A stretch of 64,000 bases of DNA. Source: Zychaea mexicana. Its lineage: Eukaryota; Mucoromycota; Mucoromycetes; Mucorales; Lichtheimiaceae. Both the position numbers and the translations under genes were made by a program. The notes under the pieces are model-generated. The model ran no database searches, was not told where the DNA came from, and was given only the letters and a program-made list of their open reading frames with translations. Each line of letters starts with the position of its first letter. Position 1 is the first letter of the stretch. Location: NCBI RefSeq assembly GCF_025766255.1, contig NW_026516678.1:1-64000 (forward strand), in the 5' to 3' direction. Below, one piece after another: positions 48,390 to 60,073 of the stretch.

Positions 48390-51300
48390 CATCAACGCCG
48401 ATGACGACTATTTTGTTGCGTCGATGTTGTCGCATGAATAAATCTTGCTGTTTGTTGTCATAAGCAGAGGTGACTCATCATCTCGATTCGACTGTAGCAA
48501 TTGTCATTTGCAATGTTGTCAATTCTTCTTGCTCTTGTGCTTTTTGGTTTGATGTCTACAACGTGCCGATACCGCTCTTTTTGATGTGTTGTTCCGAACA
48601 GTTCCTTTCCGTCTTAACGTAACTTGTTGGAATATTCGAGTTGAACCGTCAGCCATGCTGATGTCTCTTCGTTGCTACGAATTCTTGCTTGTTATCCGTA
48701 CCACTGAGTTGCGCTACTTCTTGATGTGATGATAAAATTGCTGCGCTGAAACATGTGATTCACTGTTGCACGCTTTTTCGTGATGGGCATGCATTTTGAC
48801 AAGAGAAAATCAAGCCAAAGACGGGATTCTCCGAATCCTCGATTCGACACAAGGGTGCTTTTGTACTCGGCTAGTCTGAAATTTGGCGCCACCCCACCAT
48901 GACGGCATGTCAGGCACATGCATACTAACCACACGCAACGACGACGTAATCAAGCCAAAGACGGGATTCTGCTAATCCGCGATCAGCGCCAAGTTTTTTT
49001 ACTCGGCTAGCCTGGAAAGCTGGCGCTCTCCCAACATGGCAGCGTACTACCACCGCACCGCTCTCGCCAGGACAACCCCAGCCCGGACACCCCAGCTTCA
49101 GGCACCCGAAGCAGAGGGTAAGGGTTATGAGACAGAAGGATACTCACTTCCATAGCAGAGGGACAGCTAACTGCTACCCAGGCCCCCTGAGGGATCAGAC
49201 GCGGTTTAGGCGTAAACACATTCCAGAGGACGACCGAGAACCGTGCTGTGGGGTCGGTGAGGTGGTAATGCTTGTGGAACAATGCTTTGTGGTATTGTCG
49301 ACGCAGGAGTACCACGGGGTGTCTTTTGAGCCAGTGTGAACCAATGGAGCAACCACGACTAAATAAATGCACAATGCAAAGACGGCCTCAGGTCCTACAT
49401 AGAGCTGCTCCCCTCCCTTGTATTAGCAATCGTCAAACGATTGACTGCTACAAGAAAGGGGGATGGACGACTAGCAAAAATACTTTAAATTAGTTAGTAC
49501 ATCATGCTCACTTTGTTTTCCTTTATTACGTGAAAGTAAAGATGATCAATACGTGCCTGCAAACAGAGCCATGGTCTACCGGGCCGCTCCATTGTACATT
49601 CCTGCTATGCAAGGTGTCACCCTCGTCCTCCAAAACCGACAAACGACAATGCAATGTTCCTAGCATCACCATACAGCACACCGGTGGTGCCACAGCCATC
49701 TAGTCCAAAGTCATCGTGAAACATGCGCAGAGGCCCCCTATATCTCCCTATACAGGCGATAGCACAGTGCCTTGCCACAGCCTTCCATCTCAGCCCTTAC
49801 CTTACTCCGGGTACCCTCCACTGCACCCCATCGCCTGACGAAGGCGGAAGCCGCCAGACCAAACACCAGAAGCATCGCAGCCGAACCGACCACGCAAAGA
49901 CCTAAAGAACATGGATCCAATCAGTAAATATATGCCTTGAATCTGAGACAGCCTTCTTTGAACTACATACCAAAACAGCCCACGCAAAAGAGCCGACCAA
50001 AGACGGCCCAAACGAACCACCCAAGAAGCCATGCGGAGAAGGCACCACCGAGGAACCGACACATCACCACGACGCCGACGCGCCAACAAACCAACGCCAA
50101 CAAGCGGGAAGAAGAGGATAAAGCAGGAGCCGGTAAAAAAGAACGGAAGCAGGAAAAGGAGGGCCTATTAAATCGACCAGCCAGCAATGTTAGTTTTCAT
50201 CTTTATCAGGCAGCAATGTGTTTGAAGCAGGCTTAGTAAAACGAGAGTTGACTTTGTTACCAATAGCTATACGGAATACTGAATACTGAATACTGAATGT
50301 TTTTTTGAGGGTTTTGACTTTTGAATTGTTTTTTGGGTGCTATTAGAATTTGTACGAAAAAGAAGAAGCCGGTATCAATGAGCGCGTTTATGATAGGAAA
50401 GAAGCAGAAGCACAAGACAGCAGAAACATTATACTTACCTTTTGTGGTGTTTTTTGCTTTTTTTGTTGGGATCTATCATAACAGAAAGAATAGACGTGTC
50501 CAAGTCAGTGAACGCGCTCAATAAAAAGGTCAATGTGAGTAGCTTACTTTATGGATGTTTTTAGTACCACCAGGGGTACGAAGGAGGAACCCAGTCTACG
50601 TGCATCAGATTGCTCTGATCGTCGTCAATATCCATGTCGTCGCTGTCAATGTCCATCATATCACCAGCATATGGGATCTCTTCATCCTCTTCTGGCACTG
50701 GCGCCTCTTCAGCCTCTTCGTCATCGGCAACCTCAACCATCGGAGGAGCGAGAGCGGGGAAGAGGACAGGGAAGCGGGAGCAGAATGGTGAGGAAGAGGG
50801 GACGGCGGCAAGACGGGAGAATGCAAAGGACTGAACTGCGGTGATGGCGGTGGGGACGAACCCGCACGCGACAGAGCACTGGACGCATCATCATTGTTGC
50901 CGAGGTCAATGATGAGGGAGGAGTCGGAAGAGAAGACGGTGACGAAGGAGTGGTGTGAGGCCGTGCTGGCGTTGTCGAAGCTGAAGGTGGGTGTAAGGAC
51001 GGGCGAGAATTGGGGTGGCGCGGAGGAGATGGTGGAACGGGAATGGTATGAAAGCTGTGATGCCGCGTCAGGGTCGTAGGGGATGGTGGACGCATCGTCG
51101 TGGTCGAAGTTGTAGTAGCCTGTGGCTTGGTCGTAGGTGTTTCAGCGTGAGTGCTCATCGTAAAAGTACGGAAGAATGGAAAACTGGTAAAGAAGAAAAA
51201 AAAGAAAACGCGTTTTTTTGTATCCTGCTTCCTTATCTATACTTGCTCTGATCTGATTTGATTTGATATGCACAAAAATTTCCTTTTTTGGGTTGCCTTG

Positions 51301-52538
51301 CCCCATGATCTCTTACCACTCACATTAAAGATCCTTCTTTATGACTTATGGACCTTTGAAGCAGACAACTGGAAGCTTGTTTTCGAGAGCTATACAGCAG
51401 AAAAAGACCTTTTTGTTGCCATGGCATTCAGGGGTTGTGACATTTCCTGTTCCTGAAAGCTGCTTGTTGCCATGTCAAGCATGTCAAAAATTTATTTTAT
51501 TGTATTCGTCGCGTCACGCATTTTGGCCAATTCCGAGCGGAATGGCGGCTGTTCTCGCGAAGAGATTCGCAAAGCTTTTTTCACACAATTGCAACCAGCA
51601 CAATGTACAGGCTCCTGGCAACACGTACATACCAGGACCTTGTCTTTCTGCGGCTCTGTGGCAAGTTACGATGCTTTTCGTGCAGGGTCTCCATTGTACT
51701 TTGCTATCATACTCGGCCTCTATATGCGCAGACCGTTCGTGCTGGCCGTGAAAATAAAATTGGGGGTGTAGGGAGTGTGTGGGGGGGGACATCGGAGGGG
51801 ATCCCGAGCTTGGAGACATCACTGGTACACGACGCTGCTGAATACGCTTGATAGAGTTTTCCACATCCTGGGAGGTAGACTACTTGTCCATTTTAGCCTC
51901 GCATCGAACTCAGTGGTCAGCGTGATTGACGATGATCGTAACCTGGCGAGCTGGTCGATGCAGAGAAATGGGATCCTTTTTAAGAAAACAAAAACCTTTC
52001 CCAATCCTTGCGGTGGATCCGCTTTTATGATGACGCTGCTCACATAAACAGTCATTATCTCTGTAATTGTAACATATAATACAATATGCTCTACTCCTCC
52101 TACTTAATAATATGTATTACATCCCTGGGTACGTGCGTACAGTTTTTTTTCGAGAAGTGCAGCTGAGAAGCTCAGCGCAAAGACAAAGTCAACGGAGGAA
52201 ACCAGTTTGAAAACACTGGCGTGGCCATGTACGTTACCTACTAGAAGTGGATGCGAAACAGTATCAGTCACTGAGGTGTTATGTCGCCATTTTAGCGAGT
52301 AATTGGATCTGTGACCCAAACATTCCATACCAACAGCGCCCTCTGCCAGGATATCCACACACACACACAAACAGAGAAAGGAAGAGGTTTACTAACAGTG
52401 ACCGAAATTCTATGCCATTTTTGCGTATGTATGCAGTCGCCGTTGTAGATGGGCATTCGCCTAAGGGTCTGCTATTAGTGCTTTTGTGCTATAAGGAAAT
52501 GTATTTACATATACCAGGCAAAAACTGACGCAAAGGTA
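48390..52538. repeat. Large dispersed repeat, copy 2
   Basis: This is the direct counterpart of 1-4207, with the same internal order: 140-bp tandem pair, GC-richer block, acidic-protein gene, Cys-rich short frames and a right end at AAAGGTA (52532-52538). It is 58 bp shorter than the visible part of copy 1, mainly through loss of one 84-bp unit in the acidic-protein gene, partly offset by an insertion of about 40 bp near 52185. The true left end cannot be set, because copy 1 begins at the window edge. Confidence 0.95.
50561..51158 (-). pseudogene. Frameshifted second copy of the acidic repeat-protein gene
   Basis: This is the counterpart of the intact gene at 2169-2852. Relative to that copy there is a net one-base loss about 15-25 bases after the start codon, which throws the whole reading into another frame. 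A second one-base loss falls in a G run near 50770. An in-frame loss of one 84-bp unit removes one 28-residue repeat. The natural start codon and stop codon are still present. Unless the frameshifts are sequencing errors, no full protein can be made. It tells which of the two genes is still intact and shows that the tandem unit is unstable. Confidence 0.8.
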
Positions 52539-53267
52539 ATCCCCACACGAAAGGGCCACTTCGTCACAAATGCCTCTCACACAATCACCTTTGACAGACC
52601 AGGCGGGATCCACAGGCGGATGCAACATAACGCTCAGCAATGATTCGAGATTGCATGCGGCCAAGTAGACGTATAAGAAACCAAGCAAAAGATGTATCAA
52701 GACCATAGAGATAATATGCTTTTTATACGAAAAGTCATTTATTAGATTTATTATGTTTACTATGATATTTGTAGTGCTCTTAGCCACTGCTTGATAGCAA
52801 TGCTTCCAGAAGCTACCACGAGGAGGTGGCACTACTTTAGCTTCCAAAAATATTGTTCATTCAAAGAATGAATCCAAAGCCATAGCCAAAGCTTTAGCAG
52901 GAACGATACACAGTTTATAAAAATCCAAAACCAACAGTCAACCTGCACCTCACTTGCAAGTTTTGCTTCTCTTCATCTCCTATTCTTGTTCGTTTCCTTT
53001 GGTTCACTTGTATTCGTTGTATCGTTCGTAATCGTAGTTGTAGTTGTAGCCGTATTCGTGTTCGTACTCGTAGTAGCTGTATTAGTACTCGTAGTAGTTG
53101 TATTCGTATTCGTATTCGTATTCGTATTAGTATTTGCTTGGGCAAAAGTGTATCTCGATTCCGCGGAGTTGTATTCGCCATCCCGCGTGGGCGTGTCGGT
53201 ATGCTGCACTGTACCTCTCTTCCTTTTCTCCCACTTCACCACTATCAGAAAAAACCAAAAAGCAAAT
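52539..53267. promoter_or_regulatory. Upstream region of Mad3 with a TTCGTA-type hexanucleotide repeat
   Basis: From about 53030 to 53133 the sequence is a degenerating array of GTATTC/GTAGTT-like hexamers, with at least four perfect GTATTC units at its end. It lies about 130-240 bp upstream of the Mad3 start codon. The plus-strand frame running through it into Mad3 reads as a Val/Phe repeat and is not accepted as coding. The hexamer array probably lies in the promoter or 5' leader. Confidence 0.6.
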
Positions 53268-54936
53268 ATGGACGACGAGGAGCGACAAGCTATTATAAAC
53301 AACATTCCAGAATGCTCTCAATTTGAAGGTCAAAAAGAAAATGTCATGCCACGACGACAAGGCCGGAGTGCAGTCGCATTAGCGAGTGTCTATCGAACCA
53401 CAACACAAGAACGCGAACAACAGTTGCAAGATGGCCATGACCATTTTACACGGGAATTAGAAGATATTGAAGAACACGATGATCCGCTGGACGTATATTT
53501 ACGGTACATTCAGTGGACTGTCGAAATGTATCCAGAAGGTCACAATCAATCATCGGATCTACGTGGACTATTGGAAGAAGCAACACACCGCTTTCAAACA
53601 TGTGTACGATACCAGCAAGACCTTCGTTACTTAAAATGCTGGATTCATCATATCGAATACCTGGACAATCCTGACGAAGCGTATCAGTTGCTGATTCGGA
53701 ACAACATTGGTCAGAGCTTGACCCTGTTTTATGAAAAGTACGCGGATTATCTTGAAAGCCAGAGGAAGTATATGGATGCCATGACCATTTATAATAAGGG
53801 GATTGAGCAACAGGCGCACCCGATCAAGCGGATGATACGCAAACACAAACAATTTCTCGAAAGAGTCGATCAGCAACGTCGAGAACAACAACAGAACACA
53901 ACTACTATGGCCAGAACAGAATCTATCAACGACCGTGTCCCTCTCGCCTTGAAATACTCCAGTGCCAGCGCTAGTAGCAGCATTGGATCCTCAAGACCAA
54001 CATCATCTGCGTCACGTCAACCACAATTTTCCGTCTATTCCGACCCCGATAACGATTCCAATTCTGCCATTCCAACATCATCGACACGATCATCCTCACT
54101 TGTCAATAACTCGACCCAACGAATTGAAAACCAACCGCAAGTTACCCAATTTGCTGGAACAACATTACCACAAAAACAATACCAACGTCCTAAACCATCA
54201 TCTTCTTTCAGCGTATATCGAGATGATGTGAGTTGCTTACTGTTAAATTGCATATTAATAAGAGTGCGGTGGGAGGACAACAGGATAGCATGTAAAAATG
54301 GTAATGTGCATTCGTATATATGATAATCTATTCAATCTTTTCTAGGATCCCAAAAACACTAGCACAAGGAAAGCATCATCAGCACCACAAGCACCGCCGT
54401 ATCTTCAAAAACGTTTCGCACAATATCAGTCGCTATATATATTATCCGAAAACTCAAAAGGAAAATCAGAGTACATTGCAGCTACGAAGAAATGCGTTGG
54501 TGGAAAAGGATCAGACGTTCCAATCAGTTTCGAAGAGTTGCGTTATCGGCACTATCAAAAATTGTCAAAAAATTTCGACAAATTAATCGATTTACAATCA
54601 AAACAAAGTGAAGAACAGCTATCAGATCCAAAGGCTGAAGACCCGCCAGAGGAACAGACCCAAGAAGGACGGGCAGCGGACATGATGCTTGATTCTTGGT
54701 ATTATGCTCCTCCTGATGACCGAGACGAAGAAGCAATCTCCTTTAGCTATGCCAATGTCAGACACAAGCATACTGACGAGAATGCCATGCCCACAAATTC
54801 AACAATGGATATATCGCGTCAGTCACTGGATTTCAACGAAACATTGATTGATACAGACGATGAGGATATGGACAATGCGATGCGGCAAGAAGCTTCAAAA
54901 GTACCTCTGAAGCGACCACGAGCATTCCAGAATTAA
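53268..54936 (+). CDS. mad3: Spindle-checkpoint protein Mad3/BubR1 (kinase-less)
   Basis: Two exons (53268-54227, 54346-54936) give 516 residues, close to yeast Mad3. Mad3 is part of the mitotic checkpoint complex (Mad2, Bub3, Cdc20) that inhibits the anaphase-promoting complex until kinetochores attach. A KEN box sits at 23-25 in QKENVMPRRQGRSA, the position of the first, Cdc20-binding KEN box. Residues about 55-205 form the Mad3/BUB1 homology region I, a TPR-like fold (DVYLRYIQWTVEMYPEG, LFYEKYADYLESQRKYMDAM, then IYNKGI). A GLEBS-like Bub3-binding stretch is visible at about 365-395 (ISFEELRYRHYQKL). There is no C-terminal kinase domain, so it is the Mad3 type rather than Bub1. A second canonical KEN box is not evident. 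The linker is Ser/Gln/Pro-rich. The start is set by the match beginning at MDDEERQ. Confidence 0.9.
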
Positions 54937-55105
54937 AATGTCATCTTTCTCTCGCATTTTCTTATTTGCTCATATGTAAATCTTTCTGCATTACGTGTTG
55001 CCACACTCACAAATAAAGGAGTGGTGCCTGAAAAATCCAAGTGACACGTTGCAGCCTTCTGGATATAATTTTACTGGACTACTTTCATTTTTTTACCCAC
55101 CTCAA

Positions 55106-55943
55106 ATGTACAATTTACAGCAACGTGCTAATGTAAATCGGAAACAATTGGGAATATTAAATGCCATTCCTAGTTGCCAACGACTAAATCTTTACGCTTA
55201 TAGGTTTTGTTCTCTTTTGCTATAACCGCACTTGGCGGCATTCTTGCTGTTGTTGCTGGCATCTCGTACATTACTGGCTATGCTTCCATCAGCAGTGACA
55301 TTCGAGTCGACGCCGACACATTACGCGTGTAAGTTTGTATAGCAGCTACCGTTTATCTTTAACAGATTTATTTTTTCTTTTTGTCCTCTGATTCACTTAC
55401 ACGTTTGTCTTGGTCTTCCTATTCAATCCTCTGCATAATTTACAGTGTGAGCCGACGATATGGACCAGATTACTACGACTATGGCACTCCCAAGAGCCAT
55501 TTTGCGCGATTCGCGTTTGACTTGGATGCCGACTTCACGCCCGCTTTTAATTGGAATACCAAGCAGGTGTTTGTTACTGTCGTTGCCGAATACGAGACAA
55601 AGACGCATGATCGTAACTCGGTCGTGTTATGGGATAAGATAATTACGCGTAAAGAGGATGCCAGCCTGAGTCTGCGCAACATTGCAAACAAATATGCTCT
55701 AGTCGACGTTAGCCGAAAGTGGAGGTAATAACGGTGGGGAAGAAGGGAGTGTTTGTCTGTATATATTACTCGTGTGGTTATGATTTGATCCAAAGGCAAG
55801 AAACTGACGGGTTGCCACATAGTCATCAACAGGCAAATTTGTCGTTGCACTGGGATATTACGCCCTATGTAGGTGTCATCCAGGGCGGTCGCACACCATC
55901 CAATCCCACCACTATCATTCTTTCGCCTGCACCCTCGTCATGA
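55106..55943 (+). CDS. spc3: Signal peptidase complex subunit 3 (SPC22/23)
   Basis: Four exons (55106-55132, 55204-55328, 55446-55724, 55796-55943) give 192 residues. The first exon has only nine codons (MYNLQQRAN). The protein is a single-pass type II ER membrane protein: the hydrophobic segment LFSFAITALGGILAVVAGIS is followed by a luminal domain with FDLDADFTPAFNWNTKQVFV, then VAEYETKTHDRNSVVLWDKI, and LSLHWDITPYVGVI near the end. These match the W-N-x-KQxF, NxVVLWDxI and LxWxxxPxxG motifs of the family. SPC3 is essential for signal-peptide cleavage in yeast and supports the catalytic subunit Sec11. The start was chosen because the preceding frame has no matching sequence and the N-terminus fits orthologues. 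Together with SPC1 at 8.0 kb, two subunits of one complex lie in the window. Confidence 0.93.
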
Positions 55944-56195
55944 TAGCATTATTATTGCAATTTAATTAAATGATCATTACTGCCCAAAAGTCAATATCAA
56001 CAACAATGTAGTACAAGATTGCACGTTGGTTTTGAGATGTGATTAGTATAGAATATCGTTAACTAGGTCGAGTGGAAGAAGTCTATCAATGAGAGGATCC
56101 ATGAGATGAAGTTTTGACAAGTATAAGAATCGTCAATACAGTATACAAGAAAAGAGGGAGAAACGAAATAAGCAGCTGCTCTTTGAAGAAGAATT

Positions 56196-57664
56196 AAATG
56201 AGTTTTGAGGATCCAACAATAAGCAACCAAATCCATGGATAGGAAACTGCAAGCAAAAAGTGAACTACCATCGTACAAATTAGTTGCCATTTGTAGGTCA
56301 TTTCGTAAAGGACCTTGGCGGACCATGAAGCTTTTATATGAACTAGAATTGGAAGAAGGATGTCACTGGCGATTTTGTATATGAAAATGATATACAGCCA
56401 AATATTGCTTAGCTGGTTTTTCTCTTTGCTTCTATATATTGACATGTACTTTAAACTTCAGTAAGGGTTTCTTTTACTGATTCAGAGCGGCATCGCTTAC
56501 GTAGGATTATTATCGGGCTTGAGTGTGGTGAAGCATCTAACAAATAAACGTGGTTCACTGTCATGAACATGTCATATTTAGGACCTGGGAGCTATACAGA
56601 GGAGAGTTTAAAGAGTAAAAATTGCTCATATATATGACAAAAGCAATTGAGGAATGCTTTACATCAAGCAGGATCCGAGGACCATAAATACACACCAAAC
56701 AGGCCAACCTCTTATCCACTCTATGGGAGTCATACTGTAATAGGTAGAGTCCGTAGCCAATAAAAAGGTAAAATTAATGAAAGTTATCAAGAATATGATA
56801 AAAAGGAAGAAAACTATACTTGTACTGCGCTCATCTAGCTTGGTTTGGAAGAGGGTTCTGACTTGGGTAATATAGATGTTATCTTTGATAGCAGCATCCA
56901 GAAAATACATAGATAATAGCTCTTGATTGTGCTTGTTCATCTGACCACTTGCCAGTTTCCATGATCAATCTGGCAGGAGCACAACGATTCTTCGGGATGC
57001 CAAAAAAAAGTTCACCACCTGTACGTTGTTATTAGTTGTAATCCAAAGCTGTTGAAAGCTATAGAGGATCTTATAAGTAGCCTCGAACCCAGATGAATTT
57101 GGGGTCCTTCCTCCATGCTTATGTGAAATAATTATATATAATGAGTTCCTATATGGTATAGTGAGCCAAAATACAGCATACCAAAAGCTGTTATATAGGC
57201 TTACGAACAGAGTAAAAGTATAATCAGTTTAGAGCCTAGTTGTTCTTTTCCATATAGAATTCTTATAGGAGTTATGGTCAAGGTTTTTTTTTCCAAGCTG
57301 GTCTTCATCTTGTTCTTTTTGAGAAATGACAGGTCTAAAGGGTTCCTTTAGACAAATCTCCTTTTCAAAGTTTCTGCATAATCTTACTTAATCCAAAGGG
57401 CTTATTTCTTAACCCCATCCTCAGGTAAACCAGCTATTAATTCTACCGCTTCTTTATCTTCATTCTTACGGAGTGGAAAGATAAATCTTCCTTGACAAGG
57501 TGCGGCTAATCGCTTTCAGCACTTCAACTAACAAACGGCTGATAATTATCCACTGCCAGATTGATTTATTCCTATCACATACTTTTAGAAAAACGACTTT
57601 TTCTAACTCTTGGATGTATATGCTAAATAACGTACCAAAAAAATAAGATGTCGCTGTCTCCAAT
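56196..57664 (-). pseudogene. Broken multi-membrane-span protein gene
   Basis: Minus-strand pieces read in order as one membrane protein: 57664-57480 (a FFGTLFSIYIQELEKVVFLK-type start, then WQWIIISRLLVEVLKAISRT), about 57000-56920 (GIPKNRCAPARLIMETGKWS, then DEQAQSRAI), 56935-56660 (YFLDAAIKDNIYITQVRTLF, two hydrophobic spans, then TPIEWIRGWPVWCVFMVLGS), and 56445-56194 (several hydrophobic spans). The second and third pieces overlap in different frames inside what should be continuous sequence, with no room for an intron, which indicates a frameshift near 56915. There are at least five hydrophobic segments. I recall similar uncharacterised membrane families in Mucoromycota but cannot name a function. 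The alternative is a real gene with a sequencing error and missed exons. Confidence 0.45.
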
Positions 57665-58213
57665 TCAAAGCACCTTTAGTCACACGTCCCTTTAAGTACT
57701 AATGTGAATTATTCAGGTCTATATTGATGGGTGCATGTATTATCTTATAGTACACGCAATGATTAAACTACTATATAAAAATTGGACTCCATTATCGATG
57801 AACAATTGAAATAAAATAGGCTATCGACAAGAACATTCTTACCTGATTTTACACTAGCTAGAACTTGCACGTCAGGTCGCCTATCTGGTTCTCCGAGAGC
57901 CAATCGGAATTTTAACCGTCTCAATGATCAGTATCAAAAACACGGGAGTAAGTGGGTGCTCAAAGAAAGGAATAATAATAATGATAGCACTAGTCTCATC
58001 TATGTGCATCTCACAGCTCTTCTTGCAATTATTCTAAACGTCCAAAGTGTGTATCGGACATGCTGTGGCATGTGGTCACCGTAGCGCTGCTGCGATCACA
58101 TATTAAATCTTCGATCTGAGTTCCAAATGTTGGCTTGCCAGGGCAATTTGCGGTCTGTGACTCTTCTGTTGTTTTTTGGCATTTCCCAAAGCAAAAGAGA
58201 AAAAGAAATAATA
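57665..58213. other. Intergenic upstream of the Q/N-rich protein gene
   Basis: AT-rich, no coding evidence. The plus-strand frame entering the next gene from 58127 lacks features of a natural N-terminus, so the region is treated as leader and promoter. Confidence 0.4.
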
Positions 58214-59083
58214 ATGTTGCGATCAAGTACTGCGTTGAGAAGTCTCCAATGGCGATCGTCACTGGTTACATTACGACAACAGTCAACAGCAGCTGCCGCG
58301 GCTGCCGCTCCAGCTGAAGAAGTACAGCAGCCTTCCGAACAACCACAACAACCACAAAAGCAACAATCACGAGCCCAGCTTTCCGTCCGTCTTGGTGGTT
58401 CCGGTCGTGGCAAATCACTCGAAGCTGCCGATCCCTTTTCCCAGTTCTTAAACAATGCTCAACAACAAAACTTTAAACGCATGGGATTCCGTGGCAAACA
58501 AAAGGCAAAGGCAGCACCAGTACCTGGCCAGTTCGACGATGCATCAGAAGGGCAACAGCCACAGCAACAACGTCCGAAGAACCAGCAACAACAGCAACGA
58601 TCTAGAGGAAACAACAATAACAACAACAATCGTCCACAACAGCAGCAGAAGCGTCAGGCAGACGGTGCTAACCAACAGCGACAGCAGCGTCAGCAGCGAC
58701 AGCCACGACAGAACAACAATGTCTCACGGAAGCCGGCTGTAGAGAGCCGACGAGTAACAACATTTATCGACAAGGATATTGACTGGACGGCAATGAGCGG
58801 ATTTGATGATCAGGAGAGCGAGGTGGCTGCGTCAATGGTGTCAACGGAACAGACGGCGGAGGAGCGTGAAAAGGTGATGTTGGAGCTGCAGACGGGAGAC
58901 TATGAACGGTATTTCCAGGTGTCGAATGGAATGCAGTTCGCACAGGCAGTCGACGCAGAAAGCCTGAACTCGCTGGTGGGAGGCAATGCCAGCTATGGCT
59001 TTGATCAAAAGACGGCATTCCTGAGCGCGGTGTCCAAGGCAACATCCGGTGGTGGTGCTGCTGCTGCTGCTCCCCAAAAGTGA
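58214..59083 (+). CDS. Q/N-rich protein with probable mitochondrial presequence
   Basis: A 289-residue intronless frame starting at ATG 58214. The first 25 residues (MLRSSTALRSLQWRSSLVTL and on) are basic, Ser/Leu-rich and free of acidic residues, the typical profile of a cleavable mitochondrial presequence. An Ala run and a long Gln/Asn/Arg-rich disordered stretch follow (about 35-185). The C-terminal 100 residues look folded: RVTTFIDKDIDWTAMSGF, LELQTGDYERYF, and DQKTAFLSAVSKA. The layout (presequence, low-complexity basic linker, short conserved tail) is seen in some fungal mitoribosome-associated proteins, which would fit an RNA-binding role in mitochondrial translation, but I do not recognise a specific family. 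An upstream in-frame ATG exists but would destroy the presequence-like N-terminus. Confidence 0.7.
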   Translation: MLRSSTALRSLQWRSSLVTLRQQSTAAAAAAAPAEEVQQPSEQPQQPQKQQSRAQLSVRLGGSGRGKSLEAADPFSQFLNNAQQQNFKRMGFRGKQKAKAAPVPGQFDDASEGQQPQQQRPKNQQQQQRSRGNNNNNNNRPQQQQKRQADGANQQRQQRQQRQPRQNNNVSRKPAVESRRVTTFIDKDIDWTAMSGFDDQESEVAASMVSTEQTAEEREKVMLELQTGDYERYFQVSNGMQFAQAVDAESLNSLVGGNASYGFDQKTAFLSAVSKATSGGGAAAAAPQK

Positions 59084-59613
59084 AAGAAGAACATATGTCT
59101 GTGATACACACTTTGTAAACATCTTTAGAATTCTATAAAAAAAGAACTCCACTCACCACCGCCTTCCCACTCCCACTACACGACCATTTCATCCAGCATA
59201 ACAACTCCCGCTCTTTAAGAGCGTATACTATCTTTAAAGTATCGTTGGTGCCTCTATTAGCACCTCCAGTAACAAAACAGTGCAATCCCAAGCTTTCTAA
59301 AATATACATTTTCATTCTACACATCTGCACGCCTATTGTCCCAACTGTTTAGCATCTCTGCATGCTCATTTTTTTTCCTACCTTGCTGTTGTGGAACCCA
59401 GCCCGAAAAAAATAATAATAATTTGATTAGAACACCGTGCGCTCGCACGCATATCACATATGCTCAGAAATACTTTATTTTCGCGCATGGCGAGGAAAAC
59501 ACTTGGCACATGGAAAACTTTTGCTTTGATTTCCAATTACTCTTGGCGCGTCTCTGGGATATATTATGTCGTAGCTCAATTTTTTTTTTTTTACTTCTAC
59601 TAATTTATAATAA
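59084..59613. other. Intergenic, no supported gene
   Basis: Short AT-rich region with poly-A and poly-T runs (a T tract at about 59580-59592). A plus-strand frame at 59336-59707 has no recognisable features. Confidence 0.4.
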
Positions 59614-60073
59614 ATGGCTACCTTTATTTATAACGATGGATGTGGGAATACGCAGGATGAAACCGGAAAAGACATTATTCAAATGGATATGGACGTTGAC
59701 GACGTGATGTACCCAATAGAATCTGTCACCAATTACAGCGAATACCTGGACGTAACCCCCCCCCGAACCATTGAAAACCACAAAAACAAATAAAGAGGAA
59801 GACATCGAATTCGTCAAAGCTGATGTTCCGAAAAAGAAGCCCAGTCGTGTATCGAACAAGCACTACAAAGATACGGGAAAAGAACAGCTTTTTTATTTAG
59901 TGTATGAGAAAGAAATGACGGTCCGAGCTGCAGCATTGCAACTTCAAATCAAACCACGTACAGCGCAGCATTGGGCGAAGCCCGTGATAGTTTATACTGA
60001 AGTGACTTCAACGGCTTTGTTTCTCATTCGGTTAAATGTTTTGGAAAGTGTCTTAACGAAGAAAGAAAGGTTA
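59614..60073 (+). mobile_element. Truncated Tc1/mariner-like transposase N-terminus, frameshifted
   Basis: A frame starting at ATG 59614 (ATFIYNDGCGNTQDETGKDI and on, 59 codons) stops at 59791. A second frame starting within the C run at 59756-59764 continues directly with acidic and basic stretches and then YKDTGKEQLFYLVYEKEMTV, AAALQLQIKPRTAQHWAK. This is a helix-turn-helix pattern like the DNA-binding N-terminus of Tc1/mariner (DDE_3) transposases common in Mucorales. One base gained or lost in the nine-C run would connect the frames. After QHWAK the match is lost and no DDD/E catalytic core follows, so the element is both frameshifted and truncated. Confidence 0.5.

Noticed and set aside
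52986..53267. In-frame upstream extension of Mad3
   Set aside because: It translates the hexamer array into a Val/Phe/Leu repeat and lacks any Mad3 similarity; the orthologous start fits ATG 53268.
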